Counted from the stretch's first letter, positions 37,901 to 46,621 are shown. The stretch: DNA of 64,000 nt from JAPLHP01 sp963720375 (GCA_963720375.1 CAVRFM010000007.1:40140-104139); one strand, 5' to 3'. Made by a program: numbers and translations. The notes: generated from the letters alone by a model not told the origin.

Positions 37901-39174
37901 TTATCAGAATCGATCTTGATTGAGGTATAGCTGAACACCCGTCCCTGCTCCACCACATCTGTCTGCCACCCGCACTCGCTTGGGGCCGTGACGCTTGGTG
38001 GGGCCGTGCCCGCCTGCTCCAGCGTCAGCAAGGCCCAGGCAGTGCTCAAAATAGGGGAACCTGCCGGCTCTCCATTGGTCGTAGACCAATACCACTCGCC
38101 CGCATTCACAACCTGTTTATTGTTAAGAATATAGTTCGCCACATCATCAGAGTAGTTTATCTTGGTGCCATTGACCGTGATCTTCTGTATACCCAGCGAC
38201 TCCATGCCTTTCATCAGACAGTACATGGATTGGTAGTTGCCGATCCAACCCGCTTGGTCTGCGTCTGTTTCGGCAACATTGCCCCAATAATTCTGGATAA
38301 ATCCGACGGCAGCCTGAACCTCTGGCGAACCCGCATCTTTGCCAACCAGTTCGAGCTCAAGGAGAAGATTCCCCGTCCTTATGATGTTCGCCCCCATAGA
38401 GAGCCAGCCATCACTATCGTTGTACAGTGAGCCACCTGCATCGGCGCCACTGGTGACCTGGACCGTAGTAGTCCAGGTGCCAAGATTGTTAAGTACTTGT
38501 TGAGGGATAGTGAGGTCAAAACCGTACACTGGTGCCTGGGCTATCGCCAATGCCGAAGCCGCGTAACCGGTATTGGACTGGTCAGCCCAAGAAGCCTGTC
38601 CTAAGAAATATGGCCAACCCCCGGTCCATGGGCTAGCCGTACTTTGGGCACTCACCAGCCAGTTCATCATGTCCTGTAGGGCCTCTCTATATGTCAGCCC
38701 GTTGCAGGGACCAGTATCAATTGTGGCATTGGGTTTTCTGCTCGACGCCACCGCCATCATGGCAATTGAGGTTTCATATACCTGCAACTGATGGCCGTAG
38801 CCATCGCTGCCGAGATTGAAGTACATCAGATTATGGACTGAATCAAATGTCGCATTATTGAAAAGGTAGGTAAAGCCGCTGGTGACGTTTGGCTCATATT
38901 GATAATAATCTGCTTTGGTGGCATCTGTCTCGAAAGGGTCCTTTTGTGTTTCACATGCCCTGTCCAGCAACTTCGTCAGCACCAGTCCCGTAGCAGCAAT
39001 AGAATCAACGTCATGCCAGCTACCATCACTCTGCTGCTGGCTTGCGAGATAGGCCAGCCCTTTGACGATGGCATCTTCGATGTCTCCCTGAGCTGGAGGA
39101 GCTGCCTGAACCAGTACCGTTATCAGTCCAACGAGCAGGATGGATGCAAATACCACAGCTAACAGCTTCCGCAT
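34948..39174 (-). CDS. Large secreted, membrane-anchored repeat protein (frameshifted at about four places)
   Basis: One gene of about 1,400 codons. The product has a signal peptide (MRKLLAVVFASILLVGLITV, then AAPP), an alpha/alpha-toroid-like domain of about 350 residues resembling prenyltransferase/squalene-cyclase folds (IEDAIVKGLAYLASQQQSDG, LLTLEQAG), some fourteen repeats of about 47 residues with consensus YTSLAFDSSGNPAISYYD then LKYAHWNGTAWNI, three fibronectin-III-like repeats (SDPxAGDxHAASQWQI ... YWQVRYED), and a C-terminal membrane anchor (LLIAGAVIAVVILVG). Frame changes occur near 36845, 36535, 35870 and 35325; each is repaired by one base. Probably an adhesive or carbohydrate-binding surface protein; activity unknown. 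Confidence 0.8.
36010..37945 (-). repeat. Tandem ~141-bp coding repeats (about 14 copies)
   Basis: Successive units encode (S/Q)YTSLAFDSxGxPAISYYDAT, then a hydrophilic turn, LKYAHWNGTxW and TVDSxxxV, period about 47 codons. Copies diverge at the DNA level by roughly 10-25 percent. Each could be one blade of a beta-propeller. Confidence 0.8.
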
Positions 39175-39514
39175 ATTTTCCTCGTTCTCACTTCGACAAG
39201 AATTCCTCAGGAGTTCTCAACCGGTCCATACGTGCGTGTCTCTCCATTTCTCGGTCTCGTTATAACAGTTACTCCCTTTTCAAAAAAGCAACTCACACCT
39301 CCAACTTTGTCTGGGAATTTGCACGAGGGATAGAGTGGGTACAAGGGATATCTGATACGAGGAAACTATAGAGACCGATGCGGTCCATACATGCCTCCTC
39401 ATCGATTACTTCAGAGGGAGCCCCAAAATGCCTGGCTACCGTTTCACCGGAGACCACATCTCCTGCTGGCGGGAAAACGCAGGGGTCTCCAGAGAGCGGT
39501 AACCATTCTATCTC
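39175..39514. other. Intergenic region upstream of the surface-protein gene
   Basis: 340 bases with no supported gene. CGGTCCATAC occurs twice (about 39221 and 39380) and T/A-rich stretches near 39270-39300 could hold the promoter of the minus-strand surface-protein gene; no clear -35/-10 pair was fixed. Confidence 0.4.
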
Positions 39515-39892
39515 CTAACTTTTCTCCGATTCCTTATCTTCTTCCCGGGTTTCCCAGGGAAAACGGCTGGGATCTGCCAGCGCTTCAAAGAGATAAAACT
39601 TCTCCGTGGGATCTTTGAGAATGGTGGCCAGGGGTGTCTGGGAATTCATGCGGACTATCGTCTCCAGCACTTCCCGGCTCTCACAACTGAGATTTTCCTT
39701 CAGAGATGACGAAAACAGCTCAATTACCCCCTGCATTTCGCCCGACTGTGCCGAGCCCTTTATGGATCTCCTTTGCCGTTGCTGGTACCACTTCTGCATG
39801 TTCGCATACCACCAGAAGACCAGTGCCGAGATCACTGCTACGCCGATGGCTATAGAGGACACTGCTATGGTCACAGCTTCTACATTCGACAT
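39515..39892 (-). CDS. Small membrane-anchored protein of unknown function
   Basis: 125 residues: an N-terminal membrane helix (IAIGVAVISALVFWWYA), then a basic juxtamembrane stretch (KWYQQRQRRSIKG) and a soluble tail with an acidic C-terminus (EEDKESEKS). Positive residues after the helix suggest a cytoplasmic tail. Five bases after the preceding gene, so the two form an operon. Family not recognised. Confidence 0.7.
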   Translation of the reverse strand: MSNVEAVTIAVSSIAIGVAVISALVFWWYANMQKWYQQRQRRSIKGSAQSGEMQGVIELFSSSLKENLSCESREVLETIVRMNSQTPLATILKDPTEKFYLFEALADPSRFPWETREEDKESEKS

Positions 39893-39897
39893 TACCG

Positions 39898-40278
39898 CTA
39901 CCTCATCAGTATCTCTGAGGATTCCAATAGACTGGTGGTTTCCAGATACCGGCTCAGCAGGTTATATACCTTGATGATGTCGAGATAGTCCCGTGTCAGC
40001 TGGTTCAGGCGGCGGGCCAGCACGGTCAGTGAGACCAGGAGGAGTACCAGTGCCACCAGAGCCAGGATGCTGATCTTGGTCTCGCCCCATGATAGTGCAG
40101 AGGCTACAAAAACACCCATGACACTGGCTGTCAACAATGTGAATAAGATCAGCACAGCCATATAGCGGGCATGGGTTCGTTCATAGAGGGTTCTCAGCAC
40201 ATCCAGATTGGCCTGGGGGCTGGGGCCCTCTCTATTCAGTATCATGCAAATAATATCAGGAATAGTAAGACTGTCCAT
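39898..40278 (-). CDS. Two-helix membrane protein of unknown function
   Basis: 126 residues. Two adjacent membrane helices (MAVLILFTLLTASVMGVFVA and ILALVALVLLLVSLTVLA) are flanked by polar ends; the C-terminal part LNQLTRDYLDIIKVYNLLSR could form a coiled coil. First gene of a two-gene minus-strand operon with the single-helix protein downstream. Family not recognised. Confidence 0.7.
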   Translation of the reverse strand: MDSLTIPDIICMILNREGPSPQANLDVLRTLYERTHARYMAVLILFTLLTASVMGVFVASALSWGETKISILALVALVLLLVSLTVLARRLNQLTRDYLDIIKVYNLLSRYLETTSLLESSEILMR

Positions 40279-40568
40279 CTCTAAATCCTCTGGGAAATTG
40301 ATATAACTAGAAGAGCAGACACCTGCGGTGCCGCCATTACCACCCCCCTTTGGCCAAGATTGTAGCTGCCCATTCTGGTTTTGTCAACTGGACAAGGGAA
40401 CATCTGCTGCAACATACCATCAAGAAAGCCCGGACACCGCCTCCGGAGCAGTTTGCACTGCTGCATTATGTCATCCGGGAGACGGCATATAGTAACATTG
40501 TTCTCTCAATGACACTGGTGTGGGTGTCAGGTGTCCTCACCTGACCCTGGCAGAGGAACTTAAACTAT

Positions 40569-40593
40569 GTCATTCCCGTGCAAACGGGAATCC
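40569..40593. repeat. Dispersed palindromic repeat (CATTCCCGTG...CGGGAATCC type)
   Basis: GTCATTCCCGTGCAAACGGGAATCC: ATTCCCGT pairs with ACGGGAAT. A related copy is at 42194-42221 with compensated arms (ATTCTCAC / GTGGGAAT, one G-T pair). Such small REP-like repeats are frequent between genes in many environmental bacterial genomes. Confidence 0.7.
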
Positions 40594-40621
40594 AACGGCT
40601 TTGGGCCGCACAATATTGGCC

Positions 40622-40685
40622 TTGACTTGTGGCCTAAAACGTGCTATGGTTCAAGACACCCCTCAAAGGGGTGTCTTGGTTTTGA
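40622..40685 (+). promoter_or_regulatory. Promoter-like pair followed by an 11-bp hairpin
   Basis: TTGACT (40622-40627), 17-base spacer, TATGGT (40645-40650) is a good sigma-70-like promoter for the downstream FabH-like gene. Directly after it lies a perfect 11-bp stem CAAGACACCCC/GGGGTGTCTTG (40652-40678, loop TCAAA) followed by GTTTTGATC, which looks like an intrinsic terminator. The expected start site falls inside the left arm, so either the hairpin ends upstream transcription or it shapes the leader. Confidence 0.5.
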
Positions 40686-40716
40686 TCAGCCATATCAAAA
40701 GGGGAATACGTCAGAC

Positions 40717-42063
40717 ATGTTTCGAAGACTCTATAGGGCTGCCAATCGGTTCGTCGTGGGCCTGATCCACAGGGCAATCGATGTCGAGATCAAGCTCGTA
40801 GAAATATTCGTTCCGCAGCGGGTTATCACCTTCACCTTGGCCCAGATCGACCGCCTGGCTCCGCCCATTGTCATCAGGTTTGACAGGCTCATACTCAGGA
40901 GAGCCAAAAAAACCGACGATCGTCTCCTCAAAGGGGCTGTCTCTAAGCAGGTGGAAGGAGCCGAGAAATACCTTTCCTGCAAAATAGCGCCTGTCATTAT
41001 TGCGGGCGTAGAGCGCCATGTTATTGAGATGCCCGATTCATCGCGCAAGGTCAGCACCATTATCGCTGGAGTGGGCAAATATGTTCCTGATCACATCATC
41101 CCCACCAAAAACATCGAGCAGTGGCTCAAGCTCAAGGAAAGGTTTGGCATCTCTGCCAGCATGATTGATAGATTGACCGGGGTCAGGGAGCGAAGATATG
41201 CCGCTGAAGGCGAGGCATCCTCTGATATGGCAGTGAGGGCCAGCCAGCAGGCCATAAAGCTGGCGGGAATCAGACCGGAGGACATCGACACCATCATCTT
41301 CGCTGCTGCGTCCCAGGACCTGGGCGAGCCGGCGACGGCCAATATCGTGCAGGAGAAGCTTGGAGCGCACAATGCCCACGTCTTCGATACCAAGAATGCC
41401 TGCAACAGCTTTGTCAATGCTATTGACATTATGGACGCCTATATCCAGACCGGACGTTCGCGCATCGGCCTGGTCGCTTCCGGAGAGGTGATCTCCAAGT
41501 TCATTAACTGGAATATTGATGACAAGGCATCTCTCAAGCCGTTTCTGGCAGGACTGACCCTCGGCGATGGTGGTGGGGCCATGGTACTTAGGGCCGGGAA
41601 CGGTGGCGACTCTCACCGGGGGATACAGGGTGCCAGCTTTATGACCGATGGTTCCCAGTGGAGACTGGCCACTGTCACGGCCGGCGGGAATCTTTATGCG
41701 CAGGATGGCTCCCAGCCCCTCTTTGCTTCCCATGGTGCCCAACTGGACAGGCTGGCCAGCAAGTACATTCCGATTGCGTTACAGCGCCTTCTCACTAAGG
41801 TAGGCTGGAAGCTGGATGAGGTTGACCTGGTGATATCTCACCAGTACAGCGAGCAGACCATTACTAAGATTGCTCAGGACATGAACTTCCCCATCAGCAA
41901 GTGCATGCTTACCGTCAGAAAGTATGGCAATACTGCCTCTGCCAGTATCCCCATAGCTCTGGCTGAGGCTATGGAAGAGGGCATTGTGGGCCCGGGCAGC
42001 AAGGTCCTTCTGGTTGGCGGGGCTGCCGGCTTCAGCGCGGGCGTTGTGGGAATTGTGCTCTAG
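40717..42063 (+). CDS. 3-oxoacyl-ACP synthase III (FabH)-like protein with N-terminal extension
   Basis: Thiolase-fold condensing enzyme. Catalytic triad segments: Cys in DTKNACNSFVNAI, His in VISHQYSEQTIT, Asn in YGNTASASIPIAL; the C-terminus GGAAGFSAGVVGIVL is normal. The core starts at about VSTIIAGVGKYVPDHIIPT, which would be 344 residues from an ATG at 41032. The frame is open and coding-like further upstream; ATG 40717 (MFRRLYRAANRF, with AGGGGA upstream) adds about 105 residues with amphipathic and basic segments and no recognised domain. A role in making an acyl or polyketide-like group for the nearby envelope cluster is inference. Confidence 0.8.
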   Translation: MFRRLYRAANRFVVGLIHRAIDVEIKLVEIFVPQRVITFTLAQIDRLAPPIVIRFDRLILRRAKKTDDRLLKGAVSKQVEGAEKYLSCKIAPVIIAGVERHVIEMPDSSRKVSTIIAGVGKYVPDHIIPTKNIEQWLKLKERFGISASMIDRLTGVRERRYAAEGEASSDMAVRASQQAIKLAGIRPEDIDTIIFAAASQDLGEPATANIVQEKLGAHNAHVFDTKNACNSFVNAIDIMDAYIQTGRSRIGLVASGEVISKFINWNIDDKASLKPFLAGLTLGDGGGAMVLRAGNGGDSHRGIQGASFMTDGSQWRLATVTAGGNLYAQDGSQPLFASHGAQLDRLASKYIPIALQRLLTKVGWKLDEVDLVISHQYSEQTITKIAQDMNFPISKCMLTVRKYGNTASASIPIALAEAMEEGIVGPGSKVLLVGGAAGFSAGVVGIVL

Positions 42064-42154
42064 GCTTTCGTAGCGATTCCAGGTTGTCCATTCAGTAGAC
42101 TAGATGGCAGGGTAACCTGCCTTTTTTGTCTAGCGAGGAACGATATCCGGCGGT

Positions 42155-42221
42155 GTAGGGGCGCTTCGCGAAACGCCCCTACTGCACAATCCTTGTCATT
42201 CTCACGAAAGTGGGAATCCAG
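42155..42221. repeat. Two dispersed palindromic repeats side by side
   Basis: GTAGGGGCG (42155-42163) pairs with CGCCCCTAC (42174-42182) around CTTCGCGAAA; 12 bases on is a second unit (42194-42221) of the CATTCTCAC...GTGGGAATCC type also found at 40569. Neither is coding. Confidence 0.7.
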
Positions 42222-42276
42222 GGGTAGCGTGGAGGGATTCGGAATCTGGAGAGTTCCTGACAGACAAAGCAATGAT

Positions 42277-43215
42277 ATGAAAAACAAAAAAGTAGTCATC
42301 ACCGGTGGGGCCGGCTTCATCGGCTCTAATCTGGCAGAAGAACTGGCAAAGGATAACGAGGTTGTCATTCTGGATGATCTCTCAACCGGACGACGGAAAA
42401 ATATCAAAAACCTGATAAAGAAAGACAATGTCCGGTTTATCCAGGGCAGCATCACCGATCTGTCTCTTCTTCAGAAGACCTTCAAGGAGGCCGATTTCGT
42501 CTTTCACCAGGCTGCTGTGGCCAGTGTCTCCAGGAGCGTGTCAGATCCCATGGCCACCAATGAGGTAAACGCAAATGGAACACTGAACATCCTCATCGCT
42601 GCCAGAGATAATTATGTCAAGAAGGTAGTCTGTGCCTCATCCTGCGCTGTGTATGGCGACAGCCCGGTCCTACCCAAGAGAGAGGATATGCTGCCTGAGC
42701 CGCTGTCTCCCTATGCTGTGACCAAGCTGGCCGGGGAGTATTACTGTCAGGTCTTCCGTCAGGTCTATGGGCTTCAGGCAGTTTGCCTGAGGTATTTCAA
42801 CGTGTATGGACCAAGGCAGGACCCGCACTCCGATTACGCTGCGGTGATCCCCAGGTTCATTACACAGGCTTTGCAGGGCCAGCCGCTTATCATCTTCGGC
42901 GATGGTGAGCAGACGAGGGACTTCGTGTTTGTCAAGGATGTTGTTCAGGCCAACGTCATGGCCGCGGAAGGAAAAGCTGAGGGGGTGTACAACATAGGGA
43001 CGGGGGAGGCCATCACTATAAACAAACTGGCCAGTACGATAACGGCCATAACAGGAAAGGACCTGAAGACCCTTTATAAGCCACCCCGATCAGGAGATAT
43101 ACGGCACAGCCTGGCCGACATTTCCAAAGCCGGAGGCATCGCCTATAAGCCAAAGTACAGCCTGGAGGACGGGCTGAGGGAAACAAGCAGCTGGTTCTCC
43201 AATCAGTTATCGTAA
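42277..43215 (+). CDS. NAD-dependent sugar epimerase (UDP-glucose/UDP-GlcNAc 4-epimerase type)
   Basis: Extended short-chain dehydrogenase. Rossmann motif TGGAGFIGSNLAEELA, substrate segment AAVASVSRSVSDP, catalytic YAVTK (SPYAVTKLAGEYY), and FNVYGPRQDPHSDYAAVIP. The SVxRSVxDP pattern is commoner in UDP-GlcNAc-type than in GalE-type 4-epimerases, but substrate cannot be settled. Start at ATG 42277; the longer open frame runs back through a palindromic repeat. Supplies a nucleotide sugar for the glycan cluster that follows. Confidence 0.88.
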   Translation: MKNKKVVITGGAGFIGSNLAEELAKDNEVVILDDLSTGRRKNIKNLIKKDNVRFIQGSITDLSLLQKTFKEADFVFHQAAVASVSRSVSDPMATNEVNANGTLNILIAARDNYVKKVVCASSCAVYGDSPVLPKREDMLPEPLSPYAVTKLAGEYYCQVFRQVYGLQAVCLRYFNVYGPRQDPHSDYAAVIPRFITQALQGQPLIIFGDGEQTRDFVFVKDVVQANVMAAEGKAEGVYNIGTGEAITINKLASTITAITGKDLKTLYKPPRSGDIRHSLADISKAGGIAYKPKYSLEDGLRETSSWFSNQLS

Positions 43216-43270
43216 CCATATCAGCCTCTGATCCCTTCCTCAAAGAGAGCAAAGACACCTGCATGACAAC

Positions 43271-43297
43271 GAGACCCTTCGCTGCGCTCAGGGTGAC
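43271..43297. repeat. Dispersed repeat, copy 1
   Basis: GAGACCCTTCGCTGCGCTCAGGGTGAC differs at one position from 44109-44135. Intergenic. Confidence 0.7.
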
Positions 43298-43385
43298 AAC
43301 AAGGCATGGGGCGACCTTGACAAGATATCCTAATTAGGTATACTAAAAGAGTATCTACATCATATTACTTACCGGGAGACAAAGC

Positions 43386-43667
43386 ATGATCAATAAAAAG
43401 ACCAGGATGGTCAAGACTCCACTGACTCTGCCCGAGGATATTCTCCAATCCATCGACAAGCTAATGGGTAAGAGGAAGAGGAGCAGGTTTGTAGCAGAAG
43501 CCGCCAGGAAGGAATTGAAGAGGATGACCCTTGAGAGTGCACTGCAGAAGTCAGCCGGGGTATGGAAGGACGAGGATCACCCCGAAATCAAGCAGAAGGG
43601 AACTTCCCAGTGGGTACGGGACATGAGGCAAGAAGCCGATGAAAGATTCAGCGGGATGACAAAGTAG
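43386..43667 (+). CDS. Ribbon-helix-helix antitoxin (VapB/CopG-like)
   Basis: 93 residues with an N-terminal ribbon-helix-helix pattern: MVKTPLTLPEDILQSIDKLM strand and first helix, then RSRFVAEAARKELKRM second helix. The C-terminal part (GVWKDEDHPEIK...) should wrap the toxin. It is four bases upstream of a PIN-domain gene, the standard VapBC layout; autoregulation of the operon by the complex is expected from the family. Confidence 0.88.
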   Translation: MINKKTRMVKTPLTLPEDILQSIDKLMGKRKRSRFVAEAARKELKRMTLESALQKSAGVWKDEDHPEIKQKGTSQWVRDMRQEADERFSGMTK

Positions 43668-43671
43668 CTCC

Positions 43672-44061
43672 ATGGCCAGCTATCTTCTGGATACCACAGT
43701 GATCGTTAACTACCTGCGGGGAAAACCTGCGACAGTGCGGCTGGTGAAGAGAATATTCGCTGAAGGATCATCCCTCGGCTGTTGCCCCATCAACATAATC
43801 GAGGTCTGCGCCGGGGCGTTAGAGAAAGAGAAAGAAGCAACACAGCAATTCCTGGACAGCCTCGAATACTATGAACTGACCAAGGAGACAGCCATGAGGG
43901 CCGGAGAATATAAACAGCACTATCAGAAGAAGGGCACTACTCTTTCACTGCCAGATGTGGCCATAGCTGCCATAGCTATCGCCAATGACCTGACCCTTCT
44001 CACTGATAACCCCAAACACTATCCCATGACGGAGCTTAACGTACAGGTGACCCATAGCTGA
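43672..44061 (+). CDS. vapC: PIN-domain toxin ribonuclease (VapC)
   Basis: 129 residues with the PIN acidic quartet: Asp in YLLDTTVIVNYLRG, Glu in INIIEVCAGALE, Asp in LSLPDVAIAAIAI, Asp in LLTDNPKHYPM. VapC proteins cleave specific tRNA or rRNA when released from their antitoxin. Preceded by the VapB-like gene with four bases between. Confidence 0.92.
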   Translation: MASYLLDTTVIVNYLRGKPATVRLVKRIFAEGSSLGCCPINIIEVCAGALEKEKEATQQFLDSLEYYELTKETAMRAGEYKQHYQKKGTTLSLPDVAIAAIAIANDLTLLTDNPKHYPMTELNVQVTHS

Positions 44062-44071
44062 GGCGGTGTAG

Positions 44072-44135
44072 TGTCATTCTGAGAGAGCGGAGCGACTGAA
44101 GAATCTACGAGACCCTTCGCTACGCTCAGGGTGAC
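44072..44135. repeat. Dispersed repeat, copy 2 (longer)
   Basis: GTCATTCTGAG...GAGCGACTGAAGAATC at 44072-44105 is followed by GAGACCCTTCGCTACGCTCAGGGTGAC at 44109-44135; the second half repeats 43271-43297. The two flank the VapBC pair in the same orientation. Confidence 0.7.
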
Positions 44136-44237
44136 AGGGCAAGCAGCACGCCAGGGCATGTGTCCTTTACCCGGGTCTTTACTACCGTCGTAATGTAACG
44201 TATAATCCTCGTGACTTTCGCCATGGAATATTCGAGC

Positions 44238-45305
44238 ATGAAAGCACTGATTCTAGCAGGTGGCAGAGGAACAAGGCTGCGGCCAATCACCAACACCATC
44301 GCCAAGCAGCTTCTGCCGGTGGCCAACAAACCGATCCTCTTTTTTGTTCTGGAGCAGATCAGAGATGCGGGCATAACCGATATCTGTATCATCGTTTCTC
44401 CGGAGACCAGCGCCAATGTGAGAGAAACCGTTGGTGATGGCTCGCGCTGGGGTACCCGCATCACCTACATTCTGCAGGCCGAGCCTCTCGGTTTGGCTCA
44501 TGCTGTAAAGACGGCCCAGGATTTTCTGGGAGACTCTCCCTTCCTCATGTTCTTAGGTGACAACCTCATCCAGGGTGGTGTCAATGAATTCATCCAGGAG
44601 TTCAATGCCAATCGTCCGGACGCTCTGATTCTCCTCAAGGAAGTGCCCGACCCCCGCCTGTTCGGCGTGGCCGAGCTTAATGAACAAGGTGAGGTCATTC
44701 ATCTCGTGGAAAAGCCGAAGGAGCCGAAGACCAATCTGGCGCTGGTGGGCATCTATCTGTTCACTCCCGATATTCATCATGCAATAGCCCAAGTCAAGCC
44801 CTCCAGGCGGGGAGAACTGGAGATAACCGATGCCATCCAGAAACTCCTTGATACTGGGAAGACAGTCAGGAGTCATATACTGTCCGGCTGGTGGCTTGAT
44901 ACCGGCAAGAAGGATGACCTCCTGGAGGCCAACCGCATTGTGCTGGACGACCTCTTGAGACGGAACATAAAAGGACAGATCGATTCGGAAAGCCGGATAG
45001 TCGGCAGAGTAGAGATCAAAGAAGGTGCCCGGGTAGAAAAGAGTACGGTGCGGGGCCCTGTGTCTATTGCCGAGGGATGCCAGATAAGGAATTCTTTCAT
45101 CGGTCCATTTACCAGCATAGGCGCCAACACAATAATAGAAGACTCGTCGGTGCAACACTCGGTGATTATGGAGAACAGCCGCATCTACAAGATCGAGCGG
45201 CTGGAGGACAGCCTCATCGGCAAGGGGGTCGAGCTGAAAAAGGCTGATGACCGCTTCAAGGGTGTAAGGCTCTTTGTAGGCTGCGATTCCAGGCTGGAAC
45301 TGTAG
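44238..45305 (+). CDS. rmlA: Glucose-1-phosphate thymidylyltransferase (long form)
   Basis: Activates glucose-1-phosphate to dTDP-glucose. N-terminal nucleotidyltransferase domain: ALILAGGRGTRLRPITNT, KQLLPVANKPI, FLGDNLIQGG, LVEKPKEPKTNLALVGIYLF and SGWWLDTGKKDDLLEAN. A C-terminal left-handed beta-helix (about 240-355, e.g. VRGPVSIAEGCQIRNSFIGP) makes this the long StrD-like form rather than the short RmlA. Start ATG 44238. Followed after nine bases by rmlC. Confidence 0.92.
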   Translation: MKALILAGGRGTRLRPITNTIAKQLLPVANKPILFFVLEQIRDAGITDICIIVSPETSANVRETVGDGSRWGTRITYILQAEPLGLAHAVKTAQDFLGDSPFLMFLGDNLIQGGVNEFIQEFNANRPDALILLKEVPDPRLFGVAELNEQGEVIHLVEKPKEPKTNLALVGIYLFTPDIHHAIAQVKPSRRGELEITDAIQKLLDTGKTVRSHILSGWWLDTGKKDDLLEANRIVLDDLLRRNIKGQIDSESRIVGRVEIKEGARVEKSTVRGPVSIAEGCQIRNSFIGPFTSIGANTIIEDSSVQHSVIMENSRIYKIERLEDSLIGKGVELKKADDRFKGVRLFVGCDSRLEL

Positions 45306-45313
45306 GAGGCAGG

Positions 45314-45775
45314 ATGGACTACATATCCGGGGTCAAGGTACGGAACCTCCGACTTACACCTGACGACCGCGGTTGGCTGATGGAGATGCTCCGGTCGGAC
45401 TGGGAGGAGTTCGAGAAATTCGGGCAGACCTACGTTACTGCCTGCTATCCCGGCGTAGTCAAAGCCTGGCACTACCACAAGCACCAGACCGACCATTTCA
45501 TCTGCGTCGGCGGTATGGCCAAGGTCGCCCTGTACGATCCCCGTGACAACTCACCCACCAAGGGTATGGTGAATGAGTTTTTCATGGGAACCTTGAATCC
45601 TATTCTGGTGAAGATTCCGAACATGGTATATCATGGCTTCACCGCTGTTGGCAGCGAGACTACTGTCATTGTCAATGTTCCTACTGAGGTCTATAAGTAC
45701 GACAAGCCTGACGAATACCGCATTCCCTATGACGACCCCTCCATCCCCTACAGATGGGAGGTAAAGATGGGATGA
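45314..45775 (+). CDS. rmlC: dTDP-4-dehydrorhamnose 3,5-epimerase (RmlC-like)
   Basis: Cupin-fold epimerase of 153 residues. Carries KAWHYHKHQTDHFICVGG (catalytic His region) and IPNMVYHGFTAVG, with a C-terminal IPYRWEVKMG. It is somewhat shorter than the classical 180-residue RmlC. Context between rmlA and rmlD supports the assignment; its stop overlaps the rmlD start as ATGA. Confidence 0.9.
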   Translation: MDYISGVKVRNLRLTPDDRGWLMEMLRSDWEEFEKFGQTYVTACYPGVVKAWHYHKHQTDHFICVGGMAKVALYDPRDNSPTKGMVNEFFMGTLNPILVKIPNMVYHGFTAVGSETTVIVNVPTEVYKYDKPDEYRIPYDDPSIPYRWEVKMG

Positions 45776-46617
45776 AGGTCCTCGTCACCGGCGCCGCAGG
45801 CATGCTGGCCAGGGACCTCATCCCCTGTTTGAGCCAGGCAGGTCATACCCTTTTTGCCCCACTCGAGAGTGAACTCGATATCACCAACCTCCACACTATC
45901 AGAGCCACCGCAGAGACCCTCCAGCCAGAGATCATCATAAACTGTGCTGCCTACACGAATGTTGACCGGGCAGAGAAAGAAGAGCCCCTGGCCGCCATCA
46001 TCAACGGTTCTGCAGTGCAGAACCTCTGCCTGGTATGCCAGGAATGGGACATCCCGCTGGTCCACTTCAGCACCGACTATGTGTTCGATGGCGCCAAGGA
46101 TGGGCCGTATACCATCTATGACCACACGAATCCCATTAATGCCTACGGCCGGACCAAGCTTCTGGGAGAGAAATATGTCCTGTGGCTATTGAATAAATTC
46201 TACCTTGTTCGCACCAGTTGGCTCTTCGGCATTAATGGCGGCAATTTTGTGGAGACAATGCTTGCCCTGGCCAAGAAACAAAAACAGGTATCGGTGGTCA
46301 ACGACCAGACAGGTTGTCCTACCTGGACACAAGACCTGTCACAGGCAGTCACGGCCCTGATTGAGTCCGGACGCTACGGGGTTTACCACGCCACCAACTC
46401 CGGACCCACTACCTGGTTTGAGTATGCCAGGGAGATCTTCCGCCTGGCCGGAACCGGCACAGAGGTCCTGCCTGTAACCACCGACCAGTTTCCGACGGCT
46501 GCTAAGAGACCGCGAAATAGCGTTCTTGATCCCTTCCCGCTTCCAGAAGTGATCCAGAGGAACATGCCCTCCTGGCAGCAGGCGCTCGAACATTACATGA
46601 ACAGAAGGAAAAGATAG
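45772..46617 (+). CDS. rmlD: dTDP-4-dehydrorhamnose reductase
   Basis: Last step of dTDP-L-rhamnose synthesis. Rossmann motif VTGAAGMLARDLIPCL, INCAAYTNVDRAE, STDYVFDG and catalytic YGRTKLLGEKYV are typical, as is VRTSWLFG. Start at ATG 45772 within the rmlC stop overlap. Confidence 0.93.
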   Translation: MKVLVTGAAGMLARDLIPCLSQAGHTLFAPLESELDITNLHTIRATAETLQPEIIINCAAYTNVDRAEKEEPLAAIINGSAVQNLCLVCQEWDIPLVHFSTDYVFDGAKDGPYTIYDHTNPINAYGRTKLLGEKYVLWLLNKFYLVRTSWLFGINGGNFVETMLALAKKQKQVSVVNDQTGCPTWTQDLSQAVTALIESGRYGVYHATNSGPTTWFEYAREIFRLAGTGTEVLPVTTDQFPTAAKRPRNSVLDPFPLPEVIQRNMPSWQQALEHYMNRRKR

Positions 46618-46621
46618 AAAC

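Noticed and set aside
36772..37923. 383-codon plus-strand frame opposite the surface-protein repeats
   Set aside because: It is a periodic shadow of the tandem repeats on the other strand; no independent coding features.
36010..37945. The tandem array as a CRISPR-like or satellite array
   Set aside because: Units are contiguous coding repeats of about 141 bp with no spacers.
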